A stretch of DNA of 64,000 bases from Thermasporomyces sp036564245 (lineage in GTDB: Bacteria; Actinomycetota; Actinomycetes; Propionibacteriales; Actinopolymorphaceae). A program made the translations under genes and the position numbers. The notes beneath the pieces were generated by a model. It searched no databases. It was not told the origin of the DNA and saw nothing but the letters and a program-made list of their open reading frames with translations. The DNA lies in contig DATCKU010000002.1 in the NCBI GenBank assembly GCA_036564245.1, forward strand, positions 124,001 through 188,000, given 5' to 3'. This document shows positions 1 to 9,041 of this stretch, in pieces; position 1 is the first letter of the stretch, and each line of letters begins with the position of its first letter.

Positions 1-693
1 CCGCCAGGCCTCGTTGTCGACGAAGTCCTCCTCGTCGGCCATCATCCGCTTGTCGAGGTCAGGATCCTCGGCGTAGACGAGGGTGGAGGCGAGCGCGTAC
101 ACCCAGAACTGCAGGGCGACGCCCTCGGCGAACGCAGTCGCGATCGGCGTGGTGCCGTTGGCCTTCAGCCGCTCGCAGACCTGCTTGAACTCGCTCCATG
201 TCGTCGGCACGTCGACGCCGGCGTCGGCGAAGAGCTGCTTGTTGTACGCCATCACCAGGGCGTTGCGCCCGATCGGGAACGCGACGATCTTGCCGTCGGA
301 CTCGGCCAGTGCCCGTGCGTCGTCCGGAAGCTTGTCCGTCCAGGAGCCGTCCGAGAGGTCGGCGAGCTCGCCTTCCTTGCCGAGAACCCCGGCGGCGACT
401 GGGCTGCTGAATCCCGGCGAGACCCGGAACACGTCGGCCGCAGTGCCGGAGGTGAGCTGGATGCGCAGCTGCTTGTTCAGCTCGTCCACCAGCGCGTGCG
501 ACGCGTCGACCGTGGTCCCGGTCTTTCTCTCGAACCGTTGGAAGAGCGGTTCCAAGCCGACGTTCTGCTCGGTGCTGACGTACGCGGTCAACGTCGTGGC
601 GGTCTCACCCGCGTTCTCCTCACCTGTGTTCACGAACCCGCAGGCGGAGAGCGTGACCGCCGCGATCGCCGTGGTCGCGACCAGCTGTCTCAT
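1..693 (-). CDS. Sugar ABC transporter solute-binding lipoprotein (partial, runs off left edge)
   Basis: The reading frame is open from an ATG at 693 to the window edge (231 codons), so the C-terminal part is missing. The first 18 residues form a lipoprotein signal peptide: a short charged start, a hydrophobic stretch and the lipobox LSAC with C18 as the lipidation site. The following sequence resembles family 1 extracellular solute-binding proteins, with segments such as TWSEFKQVCERLKANGTTPIA. The product would sit on the outer face of the membrane and deliver a carbohydrate to an ABC permease, presumably encoded beyond the edge. Its ATG overlaps the stop of the upstream oxidoreductase gene (ATGA), so translation is likely coupled. 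The substrate cannot be told from the sequence. Confidence 0.85.
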   Translation of the reverse strand, partial: MRQLVATTAIAAVTLSACGFVNTGEENAGETATTLTAYVSTEQNVGLEPLFQRFERKTGTTVDASHALVDELNKQLRIQLTSGTAADVFRVSPGFSSPVAAGVLGKEGELADLSDGSWTDKLPDDARALAESDGKIVAFPIGRNALVMAYNKQLFADAGVDVPTTWSEFKQVCERLKANGTTPIATAFAEGVALQFWVYALASTLVYAEDPDLDKRMMADEEDFVDNEAWR

Positions 694-1991
694 GACTGTC
701 CTCGTTCCTCCCGTGCCGGGACGGGGATGTGTACGTCACCGGGAACGATCGCGCCCTCCCGCCGAAGGACGGCGTGAACATCCCGGATGGGAAGGGAATG
801 CGGTGGTCTGCCAGAGCGCGCGGACATGGCCGCGAGGACGCCGGCGGCCTGGCCCATCGCCATGCAGGAGGCCTGGACGCGATAGGCCGAGTTGGCCTCC
901 TGGTCGCCGCTCACGGCACGTCCGGCCACGATGAGCCGCTCGGCGCCTCGGGGCAGCATGGCTCCGCGCGGAATGGTCGGCAGCGTGCCGTACTCCAACG
1001 GCCGGATGTCGATGCCGTGTCCGTCCGGCCGGTGCACGTCGATCGGGTAGAAGCTGTAGGACACGGCGTCCGGCCACATCCGACCGCTCCGGTAGTCGTC
1101 GACGGTGATCCGGGCTTGTCCTTCGATCGTGTACGTCTCGCGGATGCCGCACTCGACCGCCCAGTTGTCGATGGTCAGGCCTTCCAGGCCGGGTTGTCGG
1201 GCGAAGAACCGGAAGATCCGCAGCAGGGTCCGGCGGGCTGCGAGCTCGGCAGCCGTGCGGGTCTCGCTGCTGCCGCCGTCGACACCCGGGACATGGATGG
1301 CGTTCGTCCCCCGCTTGCGGAGGAACTTCTCGACCGGGTTGTCGGCGAGGTCCGCAGGCCCCAGCCGGCCCTCCTGAACCGCCTTCCGGTACGCGTCCTC
1401 CAGCTGGGCGTAGTCCAGCCGGTCGGGGTCGTACCCGCCGAGGCGCACCATCAGCGTGCCCGGTTGGCGGTGCGGGTTGCTCCGCCGGGGGTAGCCGGCC
1501 AGGGCGGTCGCGTCCGCGTCGCCCGTGCAGTCGACCAGCAGGGCGGTGTCGACCTGGACCAGACCGCCCTTCTGGCACAGGGTGACCCGCCATCCGTCCG
1601 TGGTGGGACGCACCTCGGCAAGCTGGGTATGCAGCAGCAGGTCGGCACCGGAGTCGACGACCATCGAGTCGAGGACGGCCGCGTAGATGGCGGGAACGAC
1701 CGGCACCTGCAGGCGGTAGTGCGGTTGACGCCACTGAGTGAAGTCCGGGAGTTCGCGCCCGGCGAGTTCCACCGACGTCCGTACCGCGTCCCAGCCGATG
1801 CCGGCGATGATCTGCTTGCCCCACGCGTGGAAGAGCCCTGGGAGGGCGACGCCCGCGACCGTCGTGGTGCCGCCGAGCGCGCCGTTCTTCTCCACCAGCA
1901 AGGTGGTCGCGCCGAGCCGGGCGGCCTGGATCGCGGCGGGGCACCCTGCTGGTCCGCCGCCGACCACGACGACGTCGTACTTTCGTCTCAC
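690..1991 (-). CDS. FAD-dependent oxidoreductase (FAD_oxidored family)
   Basis: A 433-residue protein beginning at GTG 1991, seven bases after the IclR stop. This start places the dinucleotide-binding motif GGGPAG at residues 11-16, as expected for the N-terminal Rossmann fold. A second FAD-contact region with a glutamate ending strand 2 (LLVEKNG) follows. The C-terminal part carries LIVAGRAVSGD and ASCMAMGQAAG, typical of the PF12831 group that often stands beside sugar ABC transporters in actinobacteria. The substrate is unknown; oxidation of a sugar or polyol derivative brought in by the neighbouring transporter is an inference. The gene is sandwiched between the IclR regulator and the solute-binding protein in one operon, and its stop overlaps the start of the latter. 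Confidence 0.8.
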   Translation of the reverse strand: MRRKYDVVVVGGGPAGCPAAIQAARLGATTLLVEKNGALGGTTTVAGVALPGLFHAWGKQIIAGIGWDAVRTSVELAGRELPDFTQWRQPHYRLQVPVVPAIYAAVLDSMVVDSGADLLLHTQLAEVRPTTDGWRVTLCQKGGLVQVDTALLVDCTGDADATALAGYPRRSNPHRQPGTLMVRLGGYDPDRLDYAQLEDAYRKAVQEGRLGPADLADNPVEKFLRKRGTNAIHVPGVDGGSSETRTAAELAARRTLLRIFRFFARQPGLEGLTIDNWAVECGIRETYTIEGQARITVDDYRSGRMWPDAVSYSFYPIDVHRPDGHGIDIRPLEYGTLPTIPRGAMLPRGAERLIVAGRAVSGDQEANSAYRVQASCMAMGQAAGVLAAMSARSGRPPHSLPIRDVHAVLRREGAIVPGDVHIPVPAREERGQS

Positions 1992-1998
1992 CCCGGCC

Positions 1999-2787
1999 TC
2001 ACGCTTCCTGCTCTGCGGTGTTCGTCGTCTCGTCGTCGGGCAGCGGCGTCGCGGCCGCGGCGCCGAGCCGGGCGGACAGGTCCGCGGCAGCGTCCATGAC
2101 CGCCGAGCGCAGCCGGGTGTCGTACGCAGGGTCGTGCCGTACGGACGGATAGCCGATGCAGAGGGCGGCGATGGTGCGGCCGCTGTGGTCGCGGACTGGC
2201 GCGGCGACACCGCAGACGCCGACCGCCTCCTCCTCGAAGTTTGTGGCGTACCCCTGCTCGCGCACCCGGTCCAGCTCCGCACGGACGTGGGGCTGGACGT
2301 CGGACTGCCGGACGAGCCAGGGCGCGTCCGCGAGCAGGACCTTGCCAGCCGCGGTGCGGTACAGGGGGGTGGGCTCGTCGGTGAGCGGAAGCGTCGTGGG
2401 GTTGATGTTCAGCAACTGCGGGCTTACCAGGACCGCGATGTCCACCCGTCGGCGCCCTTGCAGGGTCGCGAGGTGGACGGTCTCGGCCGTGTCCTCCCAC
2501 AGCTGCCGAAGGACCGGGGCGGCGACGGCCGACAGGTCCGACCGCGCGACGTACTGCCGTTGCAGCTCGAAGACCATAGGGCCGAGCAGGTAGCGCCTGG
2601 TCTCCTCGTGCTGCGCGACCAGGCCGTGCTCCACCATCGACGCCAACAGCGTTCGACCAGTCGAGGCACGCAGGCCTACGGCGTCGGTGAGCTGCTTGAG
2701 CGAGCAACCTTGCGGCCCGGCCTGGGCGAGCACCTCGAGCAGCGCCACCGACCGATCGAGGGCCTGGATCGACGTCGTGCGAGCCAT
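1999..2787 (-). CDS. IclR-family transcriptional regulator
   Basis: A 262-residue protein with an N-terminal winged helix-turn-helix (about residues 5-65, with SLKQLTDAVGLRASTGRTLL as the helix pair) and a C-terminal IclR effector domain (about 80-250) that includes GYATNFEEEAVGVCGVAAPV. The length is normal for the family. It is the first gene of the operon with the oxidoreductase and solute-binding protein, so local control of that transport set is the simplest reading. No Shine-Dalgarno sequence precedes the ATG. Instead a perfect inverted repeat abuts the start codon and contains a GATAAT hexamer, which suggests a leaderless mRNA and autoregulation. The effector is unknown. Confidence 0.88.
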   Translation of the reverse strand: MARTTSIQALDRSVALLEVLAQAGPQGCSLKQLTDAVGLRASTGRTLLASMVEHGLVAQHEETRRYLLGPMVFELQRQYVARSDLSAVAAPVLRQLWEDTAETVHLATLQGRRRVDIAVLVSPQLLNINPTTLPLTDEPTPLYRTAAGKVLLADAPWLVRQSDVQPHVRAELDRVREQGYATNFEEEAVGVCGVAAPVRDHSGRTIAALCIGYPSVRHDPAYDTRLRSAVMDAAADLSARLGAAAATPLPDDETTNTAEQEA

Positions 2788-2808
2788 CCGTTCGACATTA
2801 TCGAACGG
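2788..2808 (-). promoter_or_regulatory. IclR operator overlapping a -10 box
   Basis: Perfect inverted repeat CCGTTCGA-N5-TCGAACGG directly against the ATG of the IclR gene. On the coding strand its centre holds GATAAT, nine bases before the ATG, which fits a -10 box for a leaderless transcript. The -35 region is poor (GACTTG, 17-base spacer). The length and symmetry resemble IclR-family sites; binding by this particular protein is inferred. Confidence 0.65.
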
Positions 2809-2884
2809 AGTTCTGGCCGCAAGTCGTGTTCGGTGCGGGTGTCCTCATCCGGTTACCGACCTCGCAGCGGGCCGGCGAGCGCCG

Positions 2885-4174
2885 TCAGGCGAGGAAGATC
2901 TCCACGACCGGCACGAGCTCGTTGGGCCGCTGGATCGGCAGCTCGAGCGTCACCGAGCCAGGCGGCACTCCGCGCACGGTCGTGTTGCCGTCGTCGTCGG
3001 AGTCGGTGATCTCACGCCACCTCACCTCCGACGCGTCGTGCAGCAGCTGCGCGTACTTCACCCGACCCGCAAGCCCTGGCAAGTGCACGTGCCGGAACGG
3101 CCAGGCGAAAAGATGCAGGTAGAGCCGGTCACCCCGCTGCGTGTACCGCGCGTCGACCGGCGCCTCGAACTCGCTCTTGCCCGCACCGTAGATCGACCGT
3201 CCGTGGCGTCGAGTCCACCGACCGATCTCCGCCAACGTGGCGAGGGCGCGCTCGTCGAACTCCCCCCGGCCAGTCGGCCCGACGTTGAGCAGCAGGTTGC
3301 CGTCCTTGGAGACCGAGTCGACCAGCATGCGTACCAGGAGATCGGGCGACTTCCAGTCGAGGTTGTCCCGGTCGTACCCCCAACTGCCGTTGAGGGTCTG
3401 ACACGCCTCCCACGGCACCTCCTGACCGTCGATGGTCGGTGGCGAGTGCGGCTGGAACTGCTCCGGGGTGGTGAAGTCACCCGGGTAGTCGAGCCGGTTG
3501 TTGATGAGGATGTTCGGCTGCAGGCTGCGGACGAGCTTCACCAACGCCTCGGAGTCCCAGTCGTCACGCCCTTTCCCGGGCAGGCCGTACGCCTCGCGCT
3601 TGGGATAGGAGAAGTCGAACCACATCACGTCGATCTCGCCGTAGCGCGTCAACAGCTCCCTGACCTGGCCGTGGAGGTACTCGCGGTAGATGGCCATGTC
3701 GCGCTTGCCGGGAGCGGTTTCCCGCGCACGGAACTCCTCGTCGTCGACTCGTGGGTGCATGATGTCGACCGGGTAGTGCGGGTGGTGCCAGTCGATCAAC
3801 GAGTGGTAGAAGCCGATTCCAAGACCTTCCGCACGGAACGAGTCGACGAACGGCCGCAGCAGATCGCGGCCGGCCGGCGTGTTCGTCGCCTTGTAGTCGG
3901 TGAGATCGGAGTCCCACAAGCAGAAGCCCTCGTGGTGCTTGGTGGTGATGACCGCGTACTTCATCCCGGCGCCGCGAGCCGCCTTCGCCCACTCGCGCGG
4001 GTCGTAGAGGTCAGGGTCGAAGTGGTCGAAGTACGGCTGGTACTGCTCGTCGGTCATCTGCTCCCGCTTCTTCACCCACTCGTGTCGAGCAGGGAGCGAG
4101 TAGAGGCCCCAGTGGACGAAGAGACCGAAACGTCGTTCTCGGAGCTTGTCGATCGAGGCCTGCGGTGCCGGCAT
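2885..4174 (-). CDS. Alpha-L-fucosidase, glycoside hydrolase family 29
   Basis: The protein has about 429 residues from ATG 4174. An ATG six codons earlier (4192) is in frame, but GGAAGGA lies nine bases before 4174. GH29 hallmarks: N-terminal RRFGLFVHWGLYSLPARHEW, the VITTKHHEGFCLWDS block with its active-site histidines, and IDVMWFDFSYP, where the aspartate of WFD is the expected nucleophile. A C-terminal beta-sandwich follows from about residue 340. No signal peptide is seen, so it probably cleaves imported fucosyl-oligosaccharides in the cytoplasm. It lies upstream of, and on the same strand as, the IclR/oxidoreductase/solute-binding operon, which suggests a fucosylated glycan as the imported substrate. 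The SDR and FAH hydrolase near 24 kb could handle later steps, but that link is inference. Confidence 0.9.
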   Translation of the reverse strand: MPAPQASIDKLRERRFGLFVHWGLYSLPARHEWVKKREQMTDEQYQPYFDHFDPDLYDPREWAKAARGAGMKYAVITTKHHEGFCLWDSDLTDYKATNTPAGRDLLRPFVDSFRAEGLGIGFYHSLIDWHHPHYPVDIMHPRVDDEEFRARETAPGKRDMAIYREYLHGQVRELLTRYGEIDVMWFDFSYPKREAYGLPGKGRDDWDSEALVKLVRSLQPNILINNRLDYPGDFTTPEQFQPHSPPTIDGQEVPWEACQTLNGSWGYDRDNLDWKSPDLLVRMLVDSVSKDGNLLLNVGPTGRGEFDERALATLAEIGRWTRRHGRSIYGAGKSEFEAPVDARYTQRGDRLYLHLFAWPFRHVHLPGLAGRVKYAQLLHDASEVRWREITDSDDDGNTTVRGVPPGSVTLELPIQRPNELVPVVEIFLA

Positions 4175-4225
4175 GTGGGCCCGTCCTTCCACGCACGCGA
4201 GACAACACGTCAGATGTTTGATGTG

Positions 4226-4254
4226 TGTCTACCGGGCTCAGATGGACGGGACAA
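4226..4254 (-). promoter_or_regulatory. Putative promoter of the GH29 gene
   Basis: On the minus strand TTGTCC (4254-4249) is separated by 17 bases from TAGACA (4231-4226), a good match to a sigma-A-type promoter. Just downstream, 4208-4222, is an AT-richer stretch ATCAAACATCTGA with weak dyad symmetry that could be an operator. Both are read from sequence only. Confidence 0.4.
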
Positions 4255-4360
4255 GGCACGGCGTCCGGATTCCGTCAGCACGACCCGGTCTTTCGGCTCA
4301 CCACACGGCGTCGACGTTCGTCGTCTCGCGCGAGCGGCCGTCATCTCGCGCGGGCCACCG

Positions 4361-7018
4361 TCAGCCGGTGTTCTGCAAGCCGGCTGCGATGCCGTTGACG
4401 GTGAGCAGGACGAGACGGCGCAGACGCTCTGCCTCCCCTTCGGACAGGTCGCGTTGCGTCCGCAGGGCACGGAACGCTCGCAGCTGAAGGTACGACAGCG
4501 CGTCGACGTACGGGTTCCGCAGCTCCACCGCGCGGCCCAACACACGACGGTTCTCCAGCAGCCGGTCGTGACCCACCACGGCCAGCACCCAGCGAGTCGT
4601 GCGCTCATGCTCCTCGAGCACCTGCTCGGTGAGCTCGGGCCTGTTGCCGAGCTCGAGATAGCGCCGGGCGATCCGAGCGTCGCTCTTCGCAAGCGACATC
4701 TCGACGTTGTCCAGCGTGACGGTGAAGAGCGGCCACTCGGCGTACGCCTTGCGCAGCAGCTGCAGGTCGCCGACCGCCTCCAGTCCGGAGCCCACGCCGT
4801 ACCACCCGGTGAGGTTCACTCGGGCCTGCGTCCATGCGAACACCCAGGGAATCGCCCGCAGGTCCTCAAGCGACGACGCGGCGAGCCCACGACGTGCCGG
4901 ACGCGAACCGATCGGCAGCTGGCCGAGCTCCTCGATCGGGGTGACCGCCGCGAACCAGTCGGCAAAGCCCGGCGTGCGGACCAGCCTGTGGTACGCCTTG
5001 CGCGCCGCGTCGTCCATGGTCCGCGCCAACGAGGCGAACTTCTCCGCCGCGGAGGCGGTGCGCTTCTCCACGGTGGGCGTCGACGCGAGCAGCGTGGCCG
5101 CCGCCACCTGCTCGATGTGCCGGCGCGCGATCGTCGGGTCGCCGTACCGCGCGAAGATCACCTCGCCCTGCTCGGTGAGCTTGAACCGGCCGTTGACCGA
5201 GCCCGGCGCCTGGGCGAGCACTGCGCGGTTCGCCGGTCCGCCGCCGCGACCCAGTGCCCCACCGCGACCGTGGAACAGGGTGAGCGTGATGGAGTTCCGG
5301 TCCGCCCAGGCGGCGATCGCGGCTTGGGCGTCGTACAACGCGAGGGTCGCCGACAGGGGGCCTGCGTCCTTGGCCGAGTCGGAGTACCCCAGCATCACCT
5401 CGTACCGCCGGCCGGTCTCCTCTAGACGCTTGCGTACCGGCTCCAGCCTGATCGCCTCGTCGAGCACCCCGACCGCGCGATGCAGGTCGTCCTCGGTTTC
5501 GAAGAGGGGGATGACGTCGAGCGCCAGCGGCTTGCCGTTGAGGGCGTAGTGCGCAAGCTCGTACACCGCGGCGATGTCGTCGCACGACTGGGTGAACGAC
5601 ACGACGTAACGCCGGCACGCGTCGGCGCCGAACCGTTGCTGGATCTGCGCCATGACGCGGAAGACCGCGAGCACCTCCTCGGTCGCCGCGGATAGCTCAC
5701 CGTCCGGCGGCAGCGCACGGATCTCCGCCAACGCCTGCGCGTGGACCTTCGAGTGCTGCCGAATTTCCAGCTCGGCCAGGTGGAAGCCGAACGTCTCCAC
5801 CTGCCAGATCAGGTGCTGCAGCTCACCGTAGGCCTGGCGTACCGCGCCCGCTTCCGCAAGCGACGCCTGCACGGCGCGTAGCTCTCGCAACAGGTCGTCG
5901 GCACCGGCATACGCGACGTCGGAGATCCGCTTCCGGGTCGCTTCCAACCTGCGGGCCGCGATCAGCAGGACCTGGCGGTGCGGTTCACCGGGCGACTTGG
6001 TCTCGGCGTCCTCAGCGATCTCGGGCAGGGTCGCGCGAGCGTCGGAGAGGATCCGGCGCACAGCAGGCGACGGTGGCGTGGTGGCGGCGTCGGCGGTGAG
6101 GGCACGTCCCACCCGCTCACAGACCCGCTCCAGGGCACGCAGCACGTGGTCGGCCTGGATCGCCATCGCACGCTGGGTGAACGCCGCCGTGACGAACGGA
6201 TTGCCGTCCCGGTCACCGCCGATCCACGAGCCGAGACGCACGAACGCCGGGACCCGCGGTCGCTCGGTGCCCGCCTTGTCGCCTGCGAGGCGATTGTCCA
6301 GGTGCCGGTACGTCGCGGGGAGCACGCGAAACAACGTGTCGTCGAAGACGGCCATTGCGGTGCGTACCTCGTCGAGTGGTCCCGGCCGGGTTACCCGGAT
6401 CTGCGAGGTACGCCAGAGCAGGTCGATCTCCTCGAGCAGCCGGCGGCGGTTCTCCGCCAGGTCGCCTGCTCCGAGCTTGGCGTCGCGTTCGGCGAGCAGG
6501 GCGGAGATCCGCCGGATCGCCGATGCGACCGCCCGGCGCCGCGCCTCGGTCGGGTGAGCGGTGAGGACGGGACGGAACTCCAGGCCGCGCAGCAGCGCAA
6601 GTGCCTGCTCCTCGCCGTACTGTGCGCTGATCTCCTCGACCGCGGCGGCCAGCGAATCGCGAACCGGCGCCTCACCGGTGTCGTACGCCCGAAGCATCCG
6701 AACCCGGTGATACTCCTCGGCCAGGTTGGTCAGGTGGAAATAGCACGTGAAGGCGCGGGCGACGTTCTCGGCCCGTTCCAGGTCCCACGACGCGACCAGC
6801 TGCTCGCTCTCGATCGCTGCGCGCTCCGCGATCGTCGGGTCGTCGTGGTGTGCGGTGATCGTGAGCTCGCGGAGTCGCTCGACGTCTTCGAGCAACGTCG
6901 GGCCGCCATACTCCTTCAGCACCTGACCGAGCAGCTCACCGAGCAGGCGTACGTCCGCGCGCAAGGGTGCGGGGACCTCGAAACGCGCGTGCAGGCGCGA
7001 AGGCGGAGTGGCGGGCAT
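4361..7018 (-). CDS. ppc: Phosphoenolpyruvate carboxylase
   Basis: An 885-residue protein that carboxylates PEP with bicarbonate to oxaloacetate, the main anaplerotic step. The ATG at 7018 was chosen because it gives a normal family length; the frame stays open 39 codons further upstream without homology-like sequence. Signature sites are present: LTAHPTEARR with the catalytic histidine at residue 155, GGDRDGNPFVT, GYSDSAKDAG, the FHGRGG loop followed by GRGGGP, and the conserved C-terminus ending QNTG. The protein is cytosolic and tetrameric in the family. It is transcribed alone, away from the acyl-CoA carboxylase gene at 7201; the 182 bases between them must hold two divergent promoters. 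Confidence 0.97.
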   Translation of the reverse strand: MPATPPSRLHARFEVPAPLRADVRLLGELLGQVLKEYGGPTLLEDVERLRELTITAHHDDPTIAERAAIESEQLVASWDLERAENVARAFTCYFHLTNLAEEYHRVRMLRAYDTGEAPVRDSLAAAVEEISAQYGEEQALALLRGLEFRPVLTAHPTEARRRAVASAIRRISALLAERDAKLGAGDLAENRRRLLEEIDLLWRTSQIRVTRPGPLDEVRTAMAVFDDTLFRVLPATYRHLDNRLAGDKAGTERPRVPAFVRLGSWIGGDRDGNPFVTAAFTQRAMAIQADHVLRALERVCERVGRALTADAATTPPSPAVRRILSDARATLPEIAEDAETKSPGEPHRQVLLIAARRLEATRKRISDVAYAGADDLLRELRAVQASLAEAGAVRQAYGELQHLIWQVETFGFHLAELEIRQHSKVHAQALAEIRALPPDGELSAATEEVLAVFRVMAQIQQRFGADACRRYVVSFTQSCDDIAAVYELAHYALNGKPLALDVIPLFETEDDLHRAVGVLDEAIRLEPVRKRLEETGRRYEVMLGYSDSAKDAGPLSATLALYDAQAAIAAWADRNSITLTLFHGRGGALGRGGGPANRAVLAQAPGSVNGRFKLTEQGEVIFARYGDPTIARRHIEQVAAATLLASTPTVEKRTASAAEKFASLARTMDDAARKAYHRLVRTPGFADWFAAVTPIEELGQLPIGSRPARRGLAASSLEDLRAIPWVFAWTQARVNLTGWYGVGSGLEAVGDLQLLRKAYAEWPLFTVTLDNVEMSLAKSDARIARRYLELGNRPELTEQVLEEHERTTRWVLAVVGHDRLLENRRVLGRAVELRNPYVDALSYLQLRAFRALRTQRDLSEGEAERLRRLVLLTVNGIAAGLQNTG

Positions 7019-7200
7019 GTTCTTACAGCCTAGTCGCGTCACCAAACTGCACACCGCAGGGCGAGCAGTAGCCTCAGCAGGCGCCGGCACCTGGCGAGGC
7101 TCGTGTCCACCCAGCGAGACGAAACTCCCCTGCACCTGACCGGCGTCGCCGAGGGCCCAGGGCTGGCAGAGTGTGTGACGGAGACTTCGAGGAGGAACCG

Positions 7201-8916
7201 GTGGCAGACGCGACTGACCCAGCCAGCGCCACGAACGCCGACAATCCGGACACCAGCTCGCAAGACGCCGACACGCAACAAGACGCCGGATCGCCGCAGG
7301 CAGGCAACCTCGCCGACACCCCTGCCGGAGACAGCGCCGACACCTCGGCCGACGACACCCACACGACCGCCGGAAAGCTCGCCGACCTGCGAAAACGACT
7401 GGACGAGGCCATCCACGCCGGCTCGGCTCGTGCCATCGAACGTCAGCACGCTCGCGGGAAGCTCACGGCCCGGGAACGCATCGAGCTCCTGCTCGACGAG
7501 GGGTCGTTCGTCGAGCTGGACGAGCTCGCCCGGCACCGATCCACCAGTTTCGGACTCGAGCGCAACCGCCCGTACAGCGACGGCGTGATCACAGGCTTCG
7601 GCACGGTCGGCGGCAGGCAGGTCTGCGTCTTCAGCCAGGACGTCACGATCTTCGGCGGAAGTCTCGGTGAGGTGTACGGCGAGAAGATCGTCAAGGTCAT
7701 GGACCTCGCGCTCAAGACCGGCTGTCCGATCATCGGCATCAACGAAGGCGGTGGCGCCCGGATCCAGGAAGGCGTCGTCTCACTCGGTCTCTACGGTGAG
7801 ATCTTCCGCCGCAACACCCTCGCGTCCGGTGTCATCCCGCAGATTTCGCTCATCATGGGCACCTGCGCCGGTGGGCACGTCTACTCCCCCGCCCTCACCG
7901 ACATCACCGTCATGGTCGACCAGACCTCCCACATGTTCATCACGGGCCCCGGGGTGATCAAGACAGTGACGGGTGAGGACGTGTCGTTCGAGGAGCTGGG
8001 TGGTGCGCTGGCGCACAACACCAAGAGCGGCAACGCGCACTACATGGCGACGGACGAGCACGACGCGATCGACTGGGTGAAGACCCTGCTGTCGTACCTG
8101 CCACAGAACAACCTCGAGGAACCGCCCGCGTACGAAGCCGAGACCGACCTGTCGATCCACGACCGCGACCGGGAGCTCGACACGCTGGTCCCGGACTCGC
8201 CGAACCAGCCGTACGACATGCACCACGTCATCGAACACGTCGTCGACGACGGGGAGTTCCTGGAGGTCCATCCGCTCTTCGCACCCAACATCGTCTGCGG
8301 GTTCGCCCGGGTCGACGGCCGCAGTGTCGGTGTGGTGGGCAACCAACCCTTGCACTTCGCCGGGTGTCTCGACATCGACGCGTCGGAGAAGGCGGCGCGC
8401 TTCGTGCGTACCTGCGACGCGTTCAACATCCCGATCCTCACGTTCGTCGACGTCCCCGGGTTTCTGCCGGGCACCGGCCAGGAATGGAACGGCATCATCC
8501 GTCGCGGCGCCAAGCTCATCTACGCCTACGCCGAGGCGACGGTGCCGCTCGTCACGGTCATCACGCGCAAGGCGTACGGCGGGGCGTACGACGTGATGGG
8601 CTCCAAGCACCTGGGCGCCGACATCAACCTGGCGTGGCCGACCGCCGAGATCGCGGTCATGGGGGCACAGGGTGCGGTGGAGATCCTCTACCGCAGGGAG
8701 CTCGCCCAGTCCGACGACCCGGAGGCGTTGCGAGCCAAGCGCACGCAGGAGTACGAAGCAGCACTGGCGAATCCGTACATCGCCGCAGAACGCGGCTACG
8801 TCGACGCCGTCATCTATCCCCACGAGACCCGGGTCGAGGTCATCCGCGCGTTGCGACTGCTGCGCAACAAGCGAGAGACGCTGCCTCCTCGCAAGCACGG
8901 CAACATCCCGCTGTAG
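7201..8916 (+). CDS. pccB: Acyl-CoA carboxylase carboxyltransferase (beta) subunit, probably propionyl-CoA carboxylase
   Basis: A 571-residue carboxyltransferase subunit that moves CO2 from biotin to an acyl-CoA. GTG 7201 is preferred over the in-frame ATG at 7171 because AGGAGG lies five bases before it. The crotonase-like N- and C-domains are complete, with LTARERIELLLDEGSF, the acyl-CoA-binding loops GGGARIQEG and GTCAGGHVYSPA, and the C-terminal DVPGFLPG and RKAYGGAYDVMGSK. It resembles actinobacterial AccD5/PccB. An unusual feature is a low-complexity, Asp/Ala/Thr/Ser-rich extension of about 55 residues ahead of the domain, absent from typical 515-530-residue members. The epsilon gene lies 1.1 kb downstream with a lyase gene between; no biotin-carrying alpha subunit is in the window. 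Confidence 0.92.
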   Translation: MADATDPASATNADNPDTSSQDADTQQDAGSPQAGNLADTPAGDSADTSADDTHTTAGKLADLRKRLDEAIHAGSARAIERQHARGKLTARERIELLLDEGSFVELDELARHRSTSFGLERNRPYSDGVITGFGTVGGRQVCVFSQDVTIFGGSLGEVYGEKIVKVMDLALKTGCPIIGINEGGGARIQEGVVSLGLYGEIFRRNTLASGVIPQISLIMGTCAGGHVYSPALTDITVMVDQTSHMFITGPGVIKTVTGEDVSFEELGGALAHNTKSGNAHYMATDEHDAIDWVKTLLSYLPQNNLEEPPAYEAETDLSIHDRDRELDTLVPDSPNQPYDMHHVIEHVVDDGEFLEVHPLFAPNIVCGFARVDGRSVGVVGNQPLHFAGCLDIDASEKAARFVRTCDAFNIPILTFVDVPGFLPGTGQEWNGIIRRGAKLIYAYAEATVPLVTVITRKAYGGAYDVMGSKHLGADINLAWPTAEIAVMGAQGAVEILYRRELAQSDDPEALRAKRTQEYEAALANPYIAAERGYVDAVIYPHETRVEVIRALRLLRNKRETLPPRKHGNIPL

Positions 8917-8928
8917 CAACACTGGCGG

Positions 8929-9000
8929 GCCCTCGTCCCAGACGGCGTGGCGCCTGCCTCGTGCCCGTCGAGCTGCCCTCGTCCCACGCGGCGTCGCCCC
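8929..9000 (+). repeat. Short imperfect direct repeat downstream of pccB
   Basis: GCCCTCGTCCCA followed by (G/C)(A/G)CGGCGT occurs at 8929 and again at 8975, a 46-base period, within the 125-base gap between pccB and the lyase gene. It has no obvious hairpin. Function unknown. Confidence 0.4.
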
Positions 9001-9041
9001 CGTGTCCAATGAGCTGCCTAGCGTGTGTCAGGCTCACGAGC

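Noticed and set aside
729..2099. Long plus-strand open frame opposite the FAD oxidoreductase
   Set aside because: It is a high-GC shadow frame with Arg/Pro/Ala-rich content and no ribosome site; the minus-strand frame has clear family motifs.
2687..5425. 912-codon plus-strand open frame crossing the GH29 and ppc genes
   Set aside because: It runs antisense to two well-conserved enzymes and has no recognisable domain.
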